Below are positions 50,823 to 59,616 of a DNA stretch of 64,000 nucleotides, one piece after another; the first letter of the stretch is position 1, and each line of letters starts with the position of its first letter. The DNA is from Bacteroidota bacterium (GTDB taxonomy: Bacteria; Bacteroidota; Bacteroidia; Chitinophagales; Chitinophagaceae): contig JAEWKK010000032.1 of the NCBI GenBank assembly GCA_023386045.1, positions 1-64,000 of the forward strand, written 5' to 3'. A program made the position numbers and the translations under genes. The notes beneath the pieces are model-generated. The model was not told the DNA's origin, ran no database searches, and saw only the letters and a list, made by a program, of their open reading frames with translations.

Positions 50823-51878
50823 ATGAAGTGGAAGAGTTTTTGGGAAAAAGCAGGCAACTGGGAGTTGTGGCCATTCAAGCTCCGATATTTTTTAATCAGC
50901 CCGGTTTGGATCTGGTATTGCATCCGTTCTGGCTCTCCCTGGTTTTTTTCTTCTTCCAATCCCACGCTCACTTTTGGCGGCTTTGAAGGCGAGGGCAAAA
51001 AAGAAATGTACGAGCTGCTGCCAACAGAATTTTATCCCAAAACCATTTATATAAGACCTTCCGACAAATTTGAAGAACTGATAAAGATGGTGAACAGCCA
51101 CGGCTTCCAATATCCGTTTGTTGTCAAGCCCGACGTAGGCATGAAAGGTTTATTGTTCAGAAAGATCGACAGTGAAAAGGAACTAAAATTCTATCATGAA
51201 AAAAACGTGGTGGAATATATCATCCAGGACCTGGTAGACTATCCCCTCGAAGTAAGTGTGTTTTATTACCGATATCCTGATCAGCAGAAAGGAGTGATCT
51301 CCGGTTTCATACAAAAAGAACTGATGGATGTTTTTGGTGATGGCGAGAATAATTTATGGGAACTGATCATGCGTCATCCAAAAGCAAAACACCGTCCCGA
51401 GGAAATGCGCATCAAGCACGAAGCTAACCTGCAAATGGTGCTGCCCAAGGGTGAGAGATATATCCTGACCTATGCTGCCAACCTGAATCGCGGTGCAAGG
51501 TTCACTAATCTTCATTCTTTTATTGATGATGATCTGTTGCGCATTTTTGATGAGATCAGTCACCGTGCACAATTTTATTATGGCAGGTATGATATCAAAT
51601 GCGCTTCGATAGAAGACCTGAAAAAAGGAAAAAACTTTTCCATTCTTGAATTCAATGGCAGCGGTGCAGAGCCCAACCATGTTTACAATTCAGGGTTTAC
51701 ACTATTTGAGGCTTACGGGGTTTTCCTTCATCACTGGAAAGTGCTATACCGCATCTCAAAATATAATAAGGAGAACGGGATACCTTATTGGCCAACGATG
51801 AAGGGATGGAAATTTTTGAAGGAAGCAAAAAAGCACCTGGAAATTCTTGAAAGAGCAGATACAGAAATTTTAGTTTAA
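50823..51878 (+). CDS. ATP-grasp-like protein
   Basis: A 351-residue protein with an ATP-grasp core: FVVKPDVGMKGLLFRKI supplies the ATP-binding Lys and glycine loop, and FSILEFNGSGAEPNHVY near residue 275 the metal-binding Glu/Asn. YGRYDIKCA precedes it. The N-terminal 60 residues contain a hydrophobic segment (LRYFLISPVWIWYCI). Members of the superfamily ligate carboxylates to amines; the substrate is unknown. It is followed after 9 bases by a LysE-family exporter gene, which may export the product. Confidence 0.8.
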   Translation: MKWKSFWEKAGNWELWPFKLRYFLISPVWIWYCIRSGSPWFFSSSNPTLTFGGFEGEGKKEMYELLPTEFYPKTIYIRPSDKFEELIKMVNSHGFQYPFVVKPDVGMKGLLFRKIDSEKELKFYHEKNVVEYIIQDLVDYPLEVSVFYYRYPDQQKGVISGFIQKELMDVFGDGENNLWELIMRHPKAKHRPEEMRIKHEANLQMVLPKGERYILTYAANLNRGARFTNLHSFIDDDLLRIFDEISHRAQFYYGRYDIKCASIEDLKKGKNFSILEFNGSGAEPNHVYNSGFTLFEAYGVFLHHWKVLYRISKYNKENGIPYWPTMKGWKFLKEAKKHLEILERADTEILV

Positions 51879-51887
51879 TTCGCACTG

Positions 51888-52613
51888 ATGCCTAAACTGT
51901 TTAAAATTTTTCTAACCGGCATGCTGATCAGTTTTTTGGGTTCTCTTCCCCTGGGTACCCTGAACATTGCCGCCATGCAGATCGCTATTTCCGACGGCAT
52001 CAAACCTGCCATTCTTTTTTCCCTGGGATCGCTGACAGCAGAAGTGGTTTATGTAAGAATATCACTCGTAGCCATGGACTGGGTGCGCAAACAGCACAGA
52101 CTTTTTAAAATACTTGAATGGGTAACGCTATTGGTGGTAACTGCTCTTGCGGTTTCTTCTTTTTATGCTGCATTGCATCCCAGTGTTGAAGAGAATGTGA
52201 TCCTGAGCAGCAAGGTTCATCGTTATTTTTTAGGACTTGGCATGAGCGCCGTGAATCCTGTACAGATACCCTTCTGGTTTGGATGGAGCACAGTATTGTT
52301 TACCAAAGGTGTTTTATTGCCCAAGAACAGTCATTATAACTTGTACATTGTTGGTATTGGACTGGGAACGTTAATCGGCAACTGTCTTTTTATTTTTGGA
52401 GGAAGGATCATTGCAGATAAAATTAATAATAACCAGGGCGTGCTGAACTGGGTGATTGGGGGCATTTTTGCCATTACCGCGCTGATACAATTGTATAAAA
52501 TAATTAGCAAGAAAGACGCCCACCATCACCTCGAAAATCCTGAAGAGCTGACACATAAGATCGAAGAGCAGTACGAAAAAATGGAAACACTTGAGAAAAA
52601 GCCAAATAAATAG
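51888..52613 (+). CDS. LysE-family exporter
   Basis: A 241-residue inner-membrane protein with six hydrophobic segments and the family signature near the N-terminus (GSLPLGTLNIAAMQIAISDG, with the conserved GPxN-like turn as LPLGTLN). Exports amino acids or derivatives using the proton gradient. A charged His/Glu-rich tail follows. Co-transcribed with the ATP-grasp gene by position. Confidence 0.88.
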   Translation: MPKLFKIFLTGMLISFLGSLPLGTLNIAAMQIAISDGIKPAILFSLGSLTAEVVYVRISLVAMDWVRKQHRLFKILEWVTLLVVTALAVSSFYAALHPSVEENVILSSKVHRYFLGLGMSAVNPVQIPFWFGWSTVLFTKGVLLPKNSHYNLYIVGIGLGTLIGNCLFIFGGRIIADKINNNQGVLNWVIGGIFAITALIQLYKIISKKDAHHHLENPEELTHKIEEQYEKMETLEKKPNK

Positions 52614-52659
52614 ACAGATTACAGTTATAAAAAAGAAGAACAATTAAACTATAGTAAAT

Positions 52660-53154
52660 ATGCTAAACCAATCTTTAATTGCAGAAATAAAACAGGAAGG
52701 CGCACAAACAAAAAGAATGCTGGAAGCAGTTCCATTTGACAATCCAACCTGGAAGCCGCATGAAAAGTCCATGACCCTTTCCAGGCTGGCCACTCATAGT
52801 GCTGAAATCCCAGCATGGATTTCCAGGATTGTCAACCTCCCTGAGTTTGACATGAACACAGTTCCTTTGAAGAAACATGAATGCAGCAGCCGTGAAGAAT
52901 TGTTGGCTCTTCATGATAAAAATATCGAACAGGCCATTAACGATCTGCAAAAAGCAGATGATGCTGCGCTGATGACACCCTGGACATTTAAAAGAGGAGA
53001 GCAGGTGATTTTCCAGCTACCACGAATTGTAGCCATACGAACAATAGGGATGAATCATTTACTTCATCACCGTGGACAGTTGTCAGTTTATTTGCGATTG
53101 CTGAATGCTAAAGTTCCGGGCATGTATGGTCCGAGTGCGGATGATATGAGTTGA
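52660..53154 (+). CDS. DinB family protein
   Basis: A 164-residue four-helix-bundle DinB/YfiT-like protein. Metal-ligand His positions are seen in LSRLATHSAEIPAW, and MNHLLHHRGQLSVYLR near the C-terminus (HxxxH). Members bind a divalent metal and act as thiol S-transferases or unknown enzymes. 47 bases after the LysE-family gene, with an A-rich upstream region. Confidence 0.9.
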   Translation: MLNQSLIAEIKQEGAQTKRMLEAVPFDNPTWKPHEKSMTLSRLATHSAEIPAWISRIVNLPEFDMNTVPLKKHECSSREELLALHDKNIEQAINDLQKADDAALMTPWTFKRGEQVIFQLPRIVAIRTIGMNHLLHHRGQLSVYLRLLNAKVPGMYGPSADDMS

Positions 53155-53195
53155 TATTTCAGTTCAATTCTTTTGTACAAAGTATATAGGTCTGA

Positions 53196-53906
53196 TCAAT
53201 GGCAAATGACTTCAACACCAGCAACAGGCAGGGAAGGACTGATGTATGGGATGCCAAGACTAAGTCCGCGCAAAACAAGCAGGACCGCCATCATCATCAT
53301 AAATACAGGAACGATTTTACGAAGCCTGAAACGGAATTGCTGGTTCAATAGCGATCCAAAAAATACGGCAGCAAACATGGCAGGAAAGGTTCCCAAACCA
53401 AAAAAAGCCATGAATAAACTGCCACTCAGTGCCGAGCCGGTGAGAAAGGAAGAGGTGATGGCAATATAAACCATTCCACAGGGCAGCAGGCCATTCAGCA
53501 TGCCGATCCCAAAAATCGAACTGTAATTTTTGATGTATAGCAGTTTGCTCAATGCCAGCCTTAATTTCATCATAGGCTTGTTGACGGCAGCAGAAAAATG
53601 CGAGGAGTGCTTGTAAGAAGCCGGCAACAATAAATAAAGCAGGATGAGTACACCAAAACTTACAGAAAGTATATTCTGGAGCTGAGGTGAAAAAAGAAAC
53701 TCACCTGCAAGTCCCAATATCAATCCTAAAAGTGCATAAGTCAGGATACGACCTGTGTTATACAACAAGCCACCAAGCAATCTTCCGCCTGTACCTCTTT
53801 GAGCCATGGGCAGGGCAAGGGCCAGCGGTCCGCACATGCCAATGCAATGCAGGCTGCCAATGGCACCCATGAGAAATGCTGTTCCTATGATTTCAGCTGT
53901 GGCCAT
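53196..53906 (-). CDS. Sulfite exporter TauE/SafE family protein of the cbb3 cluster
   Basis: A 236-residue membrane protein with six or seven helices. GSLHCIGMCGPLALALP and NGLLPCGMVYIAI each carry a Cys-rich transmembrane motif of the kind seen in DsbD-like and CcoS-linked metal/thiol carriers. Placed at the end of the cbb3 operon, it probably helps copper delivery or thiol handling during oxidase assembly. One-base overlap with ccoH. Confidence 0.88.
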   Translation of the reverse strand: MATAEIIGTAFLMGAIGSLHCIGMCGPLALALPMAQRGTGGRLLGGLLYNTGRILTYALLGLILGLAGEFLFSPQLQNILSVSFGVLILLYLLLPASYKHSSHFSAAVNKPMMKLRLALSKLLYIKNYSSIFGIGMLNGLLPCGMVYIAITSSFLTGSALSGSLFMAFFGLGTFPAMFAAVFFGSLLNQQFRFRLRKIVPVFMMMMAVLLVLRGLSLGIPYISPSLPVAGVEVICH

Positions 53907-54343
53907 CAGAGAAAGATCTTTTTTTCGTAAAAAAATTGCTGGCCTTCCATTTCCCAGGAAAGCTTAAGATCATACATGCCATTTGCCTGCGCAGGAAGCT
54001 GCATATCATAACGTCCATTACTGATAGTGAAGTCCTGCCTGATATCCTTTGTTTCATCTGAAGGCCTGTAGAGATAACACTGACCTTTTAATTCTTTTCC
54101 ATTCAGTTCAGCAGGAAAATCAATGCTTAATTGTCCGGGAGTATGATTGATCACCGGAAGAGAAGAAAGTTTTGAAACCCTTTCTTTCTGGTCGATCACT
54201 TCCTGGTATTTTAATTCCTGTTCATAATAATTTTCTGTAACCATATCGTACTTCTCACCACTTGCCTTGAATACAAGGAACATGATGCCTGCCACAAAGG
54301 CCAGGTAAACGATCAGTATTTTATATCCCCAGTTGATTTTCAT
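53906..54343 (-). CDS. ccoH: FixH/CcoH family protein
   Basis: A 145-residue protein with one N-terminal membrane helix (KILIVYLAFVAGIMFLVFKA) and a periplasmic FixH domain (YYEQELKYQEVIDQ and beta strands). Required for assembly or stability of cbb3 oxidase. Gene order ccoG-ccoH-safE as in related clusters. Start ATG at 54343; a period-7 array separates it from ccoG. Confidence 0.88.
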   Translation of the reverse strand: MKINWGYKILIVYLAFVAGIMFLVFKASGEKYDMVTENYYEQELKYQEVIDQKERVSKLSSLPVINHTPGQLSIDFPAELNGKELKGQCYLYRPSDETKDIRQDFTISNGRYDMQLPAQANGMYDLKLSWEMEGQQFFYEKKIFL

Positions 54344-54350
54344 GTTGTTT

Positions 54351-54407
54351 AGTTCAGGGTTAATAGTTCATAGTTCAGGGTTAATAGTTCATAGTTCATA
54401 GTTTCCG
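54351..54407. repeat. Period-7 array GTTCATA inside the cbb3 operon
   Basis: AGTTCAG GGTTAAT AGTTCAT AGTTCAG GGTTAAT AGTTCAT AGTTCAT. A 21-bp higher-order unit is repeated twice. Lies between ccoG and ccoH, 134 bases with no gene. Confidence 0.85.
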
Positions 54408-54477
54408 CCTTCTGTGCACTGCAGCTACTACGATAAAGCATAGTTCACAGTTGGTGCAGGTGGCATACCACTAATAA

Positions 54478-55914
54478 TTAATAGCCGGGACCAAGGAAGG
54501 TGGTTTTGGCGGTTTCTATTTTTTTACCATCGCGATACACTCCAATAATGATCGGCGTTTTTCTTCTTTCAATCAATTTGCGATCGATCTTCACAAAGAA
54601 AGGCGCCTGGAAAAATGATTCAGCTGGTACAGTCATGTCTTTGCCTATCACCGTAATCTCTCCCTCAATATTTTCCAGTTTCAAAGTCATGGGCAAATTC
54701 TTTCTTGTTTTATTGGCCAGCTTGATACTGTATAAATTGGAAACACGTCCATCTGGCTGCATCTGGAATATTTGTCCCGAAGCCCTTAGTACCCTTGCAT
54801 CCACATCTTCTCTTGTGATCAGCAAAAAAGCAAGGAAGCCCAGTAAGGCCAGCAAGACCATGGAATAGGATGCAAACCTCCAGTTGAATTTATTTTTTAG
54901 CGAATGCTGGATATTTTCCTCCGAATCAATTCTTATCAATCCCAGGGGCTTGTTAATCTTGGTCATGATGTCATCGCAGGCATCGATACAAGCCGTGCAG
55001 TTGACACATTCAAGCTGTGTACCATTGCGGATGTCAATACCTGTTGGACAAACCCTAACGCAGGCAAAACAGTCGATGCAATCGCCCTGCGAAGTATCCA
55101 CCATTGCTTTTTTGAGTTTGCCTCTTGGTTCACCACGTACATAATCATAAGCAACTACCATTGATTTCTTATCAAGTAGTACTCCCTGTAATCTTCCATA
55201 AGGGCAAACTACAATACAGGCCTGCTCCCTGAACCAGTAAAAAACAAAAAAGAAAATGCCGCTAAATCCAAGCAAGGAAATAAATGTGCCGGCATGTGCT
55301 GCAATTCCTTCAGTCACCATACGCTCCAGGCGGTCCATTCCAATGACATAAGCCAGGAAAAAATTAGCGATCAGGAAGGAAATGGAATAAAAGACGGCCA
55401 TCTTCACAGCGCGCTTCCGGATCTTGTATGCATTCCATGGCATTTCCTTCAGCTTTCTTTGTGCCTGGGCATCACCATCAAGCCAGTATTCTATTTTCCT
55501 GAAGACCATCTCCATGAAAATAGTCTGGGGACAGGCCCAGCCGCAAAACACACGGCCAAATACTACAGTAAATAAAATCACGAATACAATAAAGGCAAGA
55601 AGACCTATCGCAAAAATGAAAAAATCCTGTGGCCAGAAGATCTGACCAAAAAGAATAAACTTACGTTGCAACACATTGAAGAGAAAAAGAGGCTGGCCAT
55701 CTACTTTAATAAAAGGAAGCGTAAAAAATACAACAAGGTAAACGATAGAAGCAATGGTTCGAAGGTTGTATAATTTTCCCTTTGGTTTTTTAGGAAATAG
55801 AAAATTCCTTTCACCTTTATTATTAATGGTTGCAACCGCGTCACGGAACGACTGGTCAAGCAGCTCTTTTTTTTCTTCAGCTATATGAGTTGATATGTCT
55901 GGTTGTTGATCCAT
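54478..55914 (-). CDS. ccoG: Cytochrome c oxidase accessory protein CcoG
   Basis: A 478-residue membrane ferredoxin that reduces Cu(II) for cbb3 assembly. N-terminal helices with the conserved ACPQTIFMEMVFRKIEYWLDG, EQACIVVCPYGRLQG, and the [4Fe-4S] region DCIDCFACVRVCPTGIDIRN followed by LECVNCTACIDACDDIM. A last helix precedes an Ig-like C-terminal domain. Adjacent without gap to ccoP. Confidence 0.95.
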   Translation of the reverse strand: MDQQPDISTHIAEEKKELLDQSFRDAVATINNKGERNFLFPKKPKGKLYNLRTIASIVYLVVFFTLPFIKVDGQPLFLFNVLQRKFILFGQIFWPQDFFIFAIGLLAFIVFVILFTVVFGRVFCGWACPQTIFMEMVFRKIEYWLDGDAQAQRKLKEMPWNAYKIRKRAVKMAVFYSISFLIANFFLAYVIGMDRLERMVTEGIAAHAGTFISLLGFSGIFFFVFYWFREQACIVVCPYGRLQGVLLDKKSMVVAYDYVRGEPRGKLKKAMVDTSQGDCIDCFACVRVCPTGIDIRNGTQLECVNCTACIDACDDIMTKINKPLGLIRIDSEENIQHSLKNKFNWRFASYSMVLLALLGFLAFLLITREDVDARVLRASGQIFQMQPDGRVSNLYSIKLANKTRKNLPMTLKLENIEGEITVIGKDMTVPAESFFQAPFFVKIDRKLIERRKTPIIIGVYRDGKKIETAKTTFLGPGY

Positions 55915-56814
55915 TTATTTTTTTGATAAGGATGTTGAATCTTTCACAGCAGTGGAACTATCCGTAGGATTTGACTGGAACAATTCACCCTGCGGCGCTT
56001 TTGCATTTGCAGGTTTGGTACCTGTGATGGATTTGATATAGCTCGCCAGATTTTTGATCTGCCCGGGCGAATAGGTTTTTTCCCAGGCCTGCATTCCTTT
56101 ATCTGGAACGCCATACTTAATGGTCTTAAACACATCATTGATGGTACCTCCATGGATCCAGTAATCATCTGTTAGATTAGGACCCACACCACCTTCACCA
56201 TTCATACCATGACAGGCAAAGCAATTGGACTGGTAGATCTTTTTACCATCAGTGATACCGGCAGCATCGGCCATGGTCACTGTTTTTTCGTCCACCATAT
56301 CACCGGATTTTTTCCTGTACTCTTCTACCTGCGCAGCGGCTATCTTCATTTCACGGTCGTATTCCTGTTCAGGAGTAGGACCTGTTTTCCATACATGAAA
56401 ACGGAACATGTAAAAAACAGCAATCACCAAAGTGATATAGAATCCATATTTCCACCATGGTGGCAAGGCATTGTCCAGCTCTTTAATGCCGTCATAATCA
56501 TGATCAAGCAGGATGTCTTCTTCCTTTTCAACTGCAACTGCCTTTGTGAATAATTTGCTATCGAGTCTTGACCACCATTGCCTTAAGGTCACCGGTTTTT
56601 CCGCTGGCTTTCCGTCAATGCCGCTCAGTCGCCCAAAGACAATGACAAAAAAGAAAACGATGAATACCACCAGGGATAAGATCCCCCAGTAGATCCAGTT
56701 GCCCGGGTCCGCAACAGCTTCGGTGGATTTATCTGCCGCCTGGGATGATGCCAATAAAGAAGCAGATAAAAAGAACGAAAGAATAATGATCTTATAATAA
56801 TTCCTCTTACTCAT
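55915..56814 (-). CDS. ccoP: cbb3-type cytochrome c oxidase subunit III (CcoP), single haem
   Basis: A 299-residue membrane cytochrome c that passes electrons to the catalytic subunit. N-terminal signal-like segment, one helix (YWGILSLVVFIVFFFVIVFG), an N-terminal CcoP domain with LDNALPPWWKYGFYITLV, and one cytochrome c domain with CFACHGMNGEGG and Met ligand region KGMQAWEKT. Only one CxxCH is present, while proteobacterial CcoP has two. The stop abuts ccoG. Confidence 0.93.
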   Translation of the reverse strand: MSKRNYYKIIILSFFLSASLLASSQAADKSTEAVADPGNWIYWGILSLVVFIVFFFVIVFGRLSGIDGKPAEKPVTLRQWWSRLDSKLFTKAVAVEKEEDILLDHDYDGIKELDNALPPWWKYGFYITLVIAVFYMFRFHVWKTGPTPEQEYDREMKIAAAQVEEYRKKSGDMVDEKTVTMADAAGITDGKKIYQSNCFACHGMNGEGGVGPNLTDDYWIHGGTINDVFKTIKYGVPDKGMQAWEKTYSPGQIKNLASYIKSITGTKPANAKAPQGELFQSNPTDSSTAVKDSTSLSKK

Positions 56815-56815
56815 T

Positions 56816-57022
56816 TTAAGCTTGTTTTAATTGTGGATTCATCTCATTGTTTTCTGAAATGTCTAAGGGCATTTCACCCAGTTCTTTCACGGTTTGCTTG
56901 TCCATCTTCTTCACATACCAGAGCACGGCAATGAAGAAGACCACGAACATCAGCAATGAAATAATCGGGTAGATGTCTATTCCTTTGATAGAATCAGCGT
57001 ATTGTTTGATGTACTTCAGCAT
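56816..57022 (-). CDS. ccoQ: cbb3-type oxidase subunit CcoQ
   Basis: A 68-residue single-helix subunit (IYPIISLLMFVVFFIAVLWY) with an acidic C-terminal tail; stabilises the complex. One base after the gap from ccoNO (6 bases) and one base before ccoP. Placement and length make the call secure. Confidence 0.88.
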   Translation of the reverse strand: MLKYIKQYADSIKGIDIYPIISLLMFVVFFIAVLWYVKKMDKQTVKELGEMPLDISENNEMNPQLKQA

Positions 57023-57028
57023 GATGAA

Positions 57029-59221
57029 TTATTTAAGAGCAGTTTTATCTTTTCCAATGTCGGTACCAAGTCTTTGCAGGTAAGCAATGATGGCAATGAT
57101 CTCCCTGTTTGAAGGCACATTGATGCTGTCTTTCTTCAGGTTGTCTGCTATACCTTCAGCCTGTTTCATCAGGTCTGCATTTGCGATCTTATCATAGCCT
57201 GCAGGATAAGGAACTCCCAGGGTTTGCATAGCCCTGATCTTGACAGGAGTGCTTGCCGTATCAATCTTGTTATCGATCAGGAAAGAATAAGGAGGCATAA
57301 CAGAACCAGTGGAGATGGACTGCGGATCATCCATATGATTGAAATGCCAGGTATCCGATTTCTTGTTATTGCCTGCACCTTCGCGGGAAAGATCCGGACC
57401 TGTTCTTTTTGATCCCCACTGGAATGGATGATCATAAACAAATTCCCCGGCTTTGGAATATTCTCCATAGCGTTCTGTTTCGGAACGGAATGGACGGATC
57501 ATTTGTGAATGGCAGGTATAACATCCTTCGCGCACATAAACATCACGACCCTGCAATTCAAGCGGTGTATAGGGTTTAACGCTTGCAATGGTTGGAATGT
57601 TTGATTTGATCAGGAAGGTCGGGATCATTTCTACTGCACCACCAATCAGGATAACGATCAATGTAGCCACCAGCAATGGAGTAGGTTTTCTTTCGATCCA
57701 CCTGTGCCAGTGTTCACCTTTGTGTTTGACATATACTTTTTCAAGAGCAGGGGCTTCTGCAGCTTCGTTGGCAACAAGAGTTGATTTGCGTACCGTTTTA
57801 TAAATATTGTACATCATGATGATGGCGCCTGTTACAAATAAGGCCCCACCAAATCCACGAATGGCATAAAATGGTTTCATGAAAGTTACTGTATCCAGGA
57901 ACTGGTATTTCAACTGTCCGCTAGGTGTAAACTGCTTCCACATGGAGGCTTGCATGAAACCGGCCATATACATGGGTACCGCATAGAAAAGAATACCCAG
58001 CGTGGAAATCCAGAAGTGGAAATTTGCCAGCTTCTTTGAATGCAATTCTGTTTTAAAAATTCTTGGGATCAGCCAGTAAATAATACCAAACGTAAGCATG
58101 GCATTCCAGCCCAAACCACCTACGTGCACGTGGGCAATGGTCCAGTCGGTGAAGTGGGAGATGGCATTGATGCTTTTAAGTGAAAGCATGGGACCTTCAA
58201 AAGTGGCCATACCATAGGCGGTTACGGCAACCACCATGAATTTCAGGATCACATCTTCACGCACCTTATCCCAGGCACCGCGAAGTGTAAGCAAACCATT
58301 GATCATACCACCCCAGCTTGGGAAGATCAGTGTAAATGAGAAAACAATTCCCAGTGATTGTGCCCAGTTAGGCAGTGATGAATATAAAAGGTGGTGAGGA
58401 CCAGCCCAGATATAAATAAAGATCAGTGCCCAGAAGTGAATGATGGAAAGCTTATAAGAATAAACCGGCCGGTTGGCGGCTTTGGGAAGAAAATAATACA
58501 TCAATCCCAGGTAAGGAGTGGTGAGGAAGAAGGCCACCGCATTATGACCATACCACCATTGCACCAGCGCATCCTGAACACCTGCATAGACAGGATAACT
58601 TTTTAAGAATCCAACTGGGATCTCAATTGAGTTCACAATATGCAGCACAGCAACTGTAACAAAAGTGGCGATATAAAACCACACAGCTACATAGAGATGT
58701 CGTTCACGTCTTTTGAGGATGGTGGCGAACATGTTCCAGCCAAAAATTACCCAGATCACGGTAATGGCAATATCGATGGGCCATTCCAGTTCAGCGTATT
58801 CCTTGCTGGTGGTAAATCCGAGAGGAAGCGTGATGGCTGCGGCAACAATGATCAATTGCCATCCCCAAAAATGGATCTTACCCATTACATCACTCCACAT
58901 CCTTGTTTTCAAAAGGCGTTGAATGGAATAATAATAACCCATGAAAATTCCATTGCCCACAAACGCAAAGATCACTGCGTTGGTATGCAAGGGTCTTATC
59001 CGGCCGAAGTTAAACCAGGGCTGGAGGTTCAGTGTTTTTGGAAACACTAGCTGTAAAGCTGCCCAGAGTCCCACCAACATGCCTACAACACCCCAGATAA
59101 TGGTGGCGTAAGCAAAGTTCCTGACGATCTTGTTGTCGTAATAAAAGGTCTCGCGCCTGCCGGATTGCACCGGTGGTGGGGCCTCAACCAATTCGTCCTG
59201 CTTTAAATTTTCCAGTTGCAT
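57029..59221 (-). CDS. ccoN: Fused cbb3-type cytochrome c oxidase subunits I and II (CcoNO)
   Basis: Catalytic subunit for O2 reduction. 730 residues: residues 1-490 are CcoN with twelve helices and haem/CuB histidines (RPLHTNAVIFAFVGNG, WWYGHNAVAFFLTTP, AGPHHLLYSSLPNW, AHVHVGGLGWNAML). Residues ~520-730 are CcoO with the membrane anchor and a single haem site CYTCHSQMIRPFRSE. In Proteobacteria these are separate proteins; the fusion is common in Bacteroidota. Followed by ccoQ, ccoP, ccoG. Confidence 0.96.
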   Translation of the reverse strand: MQLENLKQDELVEAPPPVQSGRRETFYYDNKIVRNFAYATIIWGVVGMLVGLWAALQLVFPKTLNLQPWFNFGRIRPLHTNAVIFAFVGNGIFMGYYYSIQRLLKTRMWSDVMGKIHFWGWQLIIVAAAITLPLGFTTSKEYAELEWPIDIAITVIWVIFGWNMFATILKRRERHLYVAVWFYIATFVTVAVLHIVNSIEIPVGFLKSYPVYAGVQDALVQWWYGHNAVAFFLTTPYLGLMYYFLPKAANRPVYSYKLSIIHFWALIFIYIWAGPHHLLYSSLPNWAQSLGIVFSFTLIFPSWGGMINGLLTLRGAWDKVREDVILKFMVVAVTAYGMATFEGPMLSLKSINAISHFTDWTIAHVHVGGLGWNAMLTFGIIYWLIPRIFKTELHSKKLANFHFWISTLGILFYAVPMYMAGFMQASMWKQFTPSGQLKYQFLDTVTFMKPFYAIRGFGGALFVTGAIIMMYNIYKTVRKSTLVANEAAEAPALEKVYVKHKGEHWHRWIERKPTPLLVATLIVILIGGAVEMIPTFLIKSNIPTIASVKPYTPLELQGRDVYVREGCYTCHSQMIRPFRSETERYGEYSKAGEFVYDHPFQWGSKRTGPDLSREGAGNNKKSDTWHFNHMDDPQSISTGSVMPPYSFLIDNKIDTASTPVKIRAMQTLGVPYPAGYDKIANADLMKQAEGIADNLKKDSINVPSNREIIAIIAYLQRLGTDIGKDKTALK

Positions 59222-59284
59222 GAATCTTTATTGTTTTCGTGATTTATTCTTTATGAATTTTTCGTTTGCTTCTTTGGAGTTAAC

Positions 59285-59530
59285 TCAGTTTTTTTTGGGA
59301 TCGATGGCAGAAAAACTGGCAGGATGAACTTGTCCTGAATAACCATCCTTCACCTGCTTTTCAACCGTGGAAATTACCGGCGTACCAGGTTCGTTATCAT
59401 CAAATAACATGCGTACGGAAGGTGTATAATCATCATCGTACTGCCCTTTATTTACCGACCAGATAAAAGCAGCCAAAAAGCCTCCGGCCACTATTACACT
59501 GATGATGACAAGTATGATCAGAACACTCAT
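59285..59530 (-). CDS. ccoS: cbb3 oxidase maturation protein CcoS
   Basis: An 81-residue protein: one helix (LIILVIISVIVAGGFLAAFIW) and the family motif SVNKGQYDDDYTPSVRMLFDD. Needed to insert haem and copper into CcoN. Sits between ccoI and ccoNO, as expected. Confidence 0.93.
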   Translation of the reverse strand: MSVLIILVIISVIVAGGFLAAFIWSVNKGQYDDDYTPSVRMLFDDNEPGTPVISTVEKQVKDGYSGQVHPASFSAIDPKKN

Positions 59531-59616
59531 ATTATTTATTTACGACGCAAAGGTATTTTTAGACCAATGGGCATAGGCTGAGCCATATCATTGATAAACA
59601 TGACGATAATCAGTTT

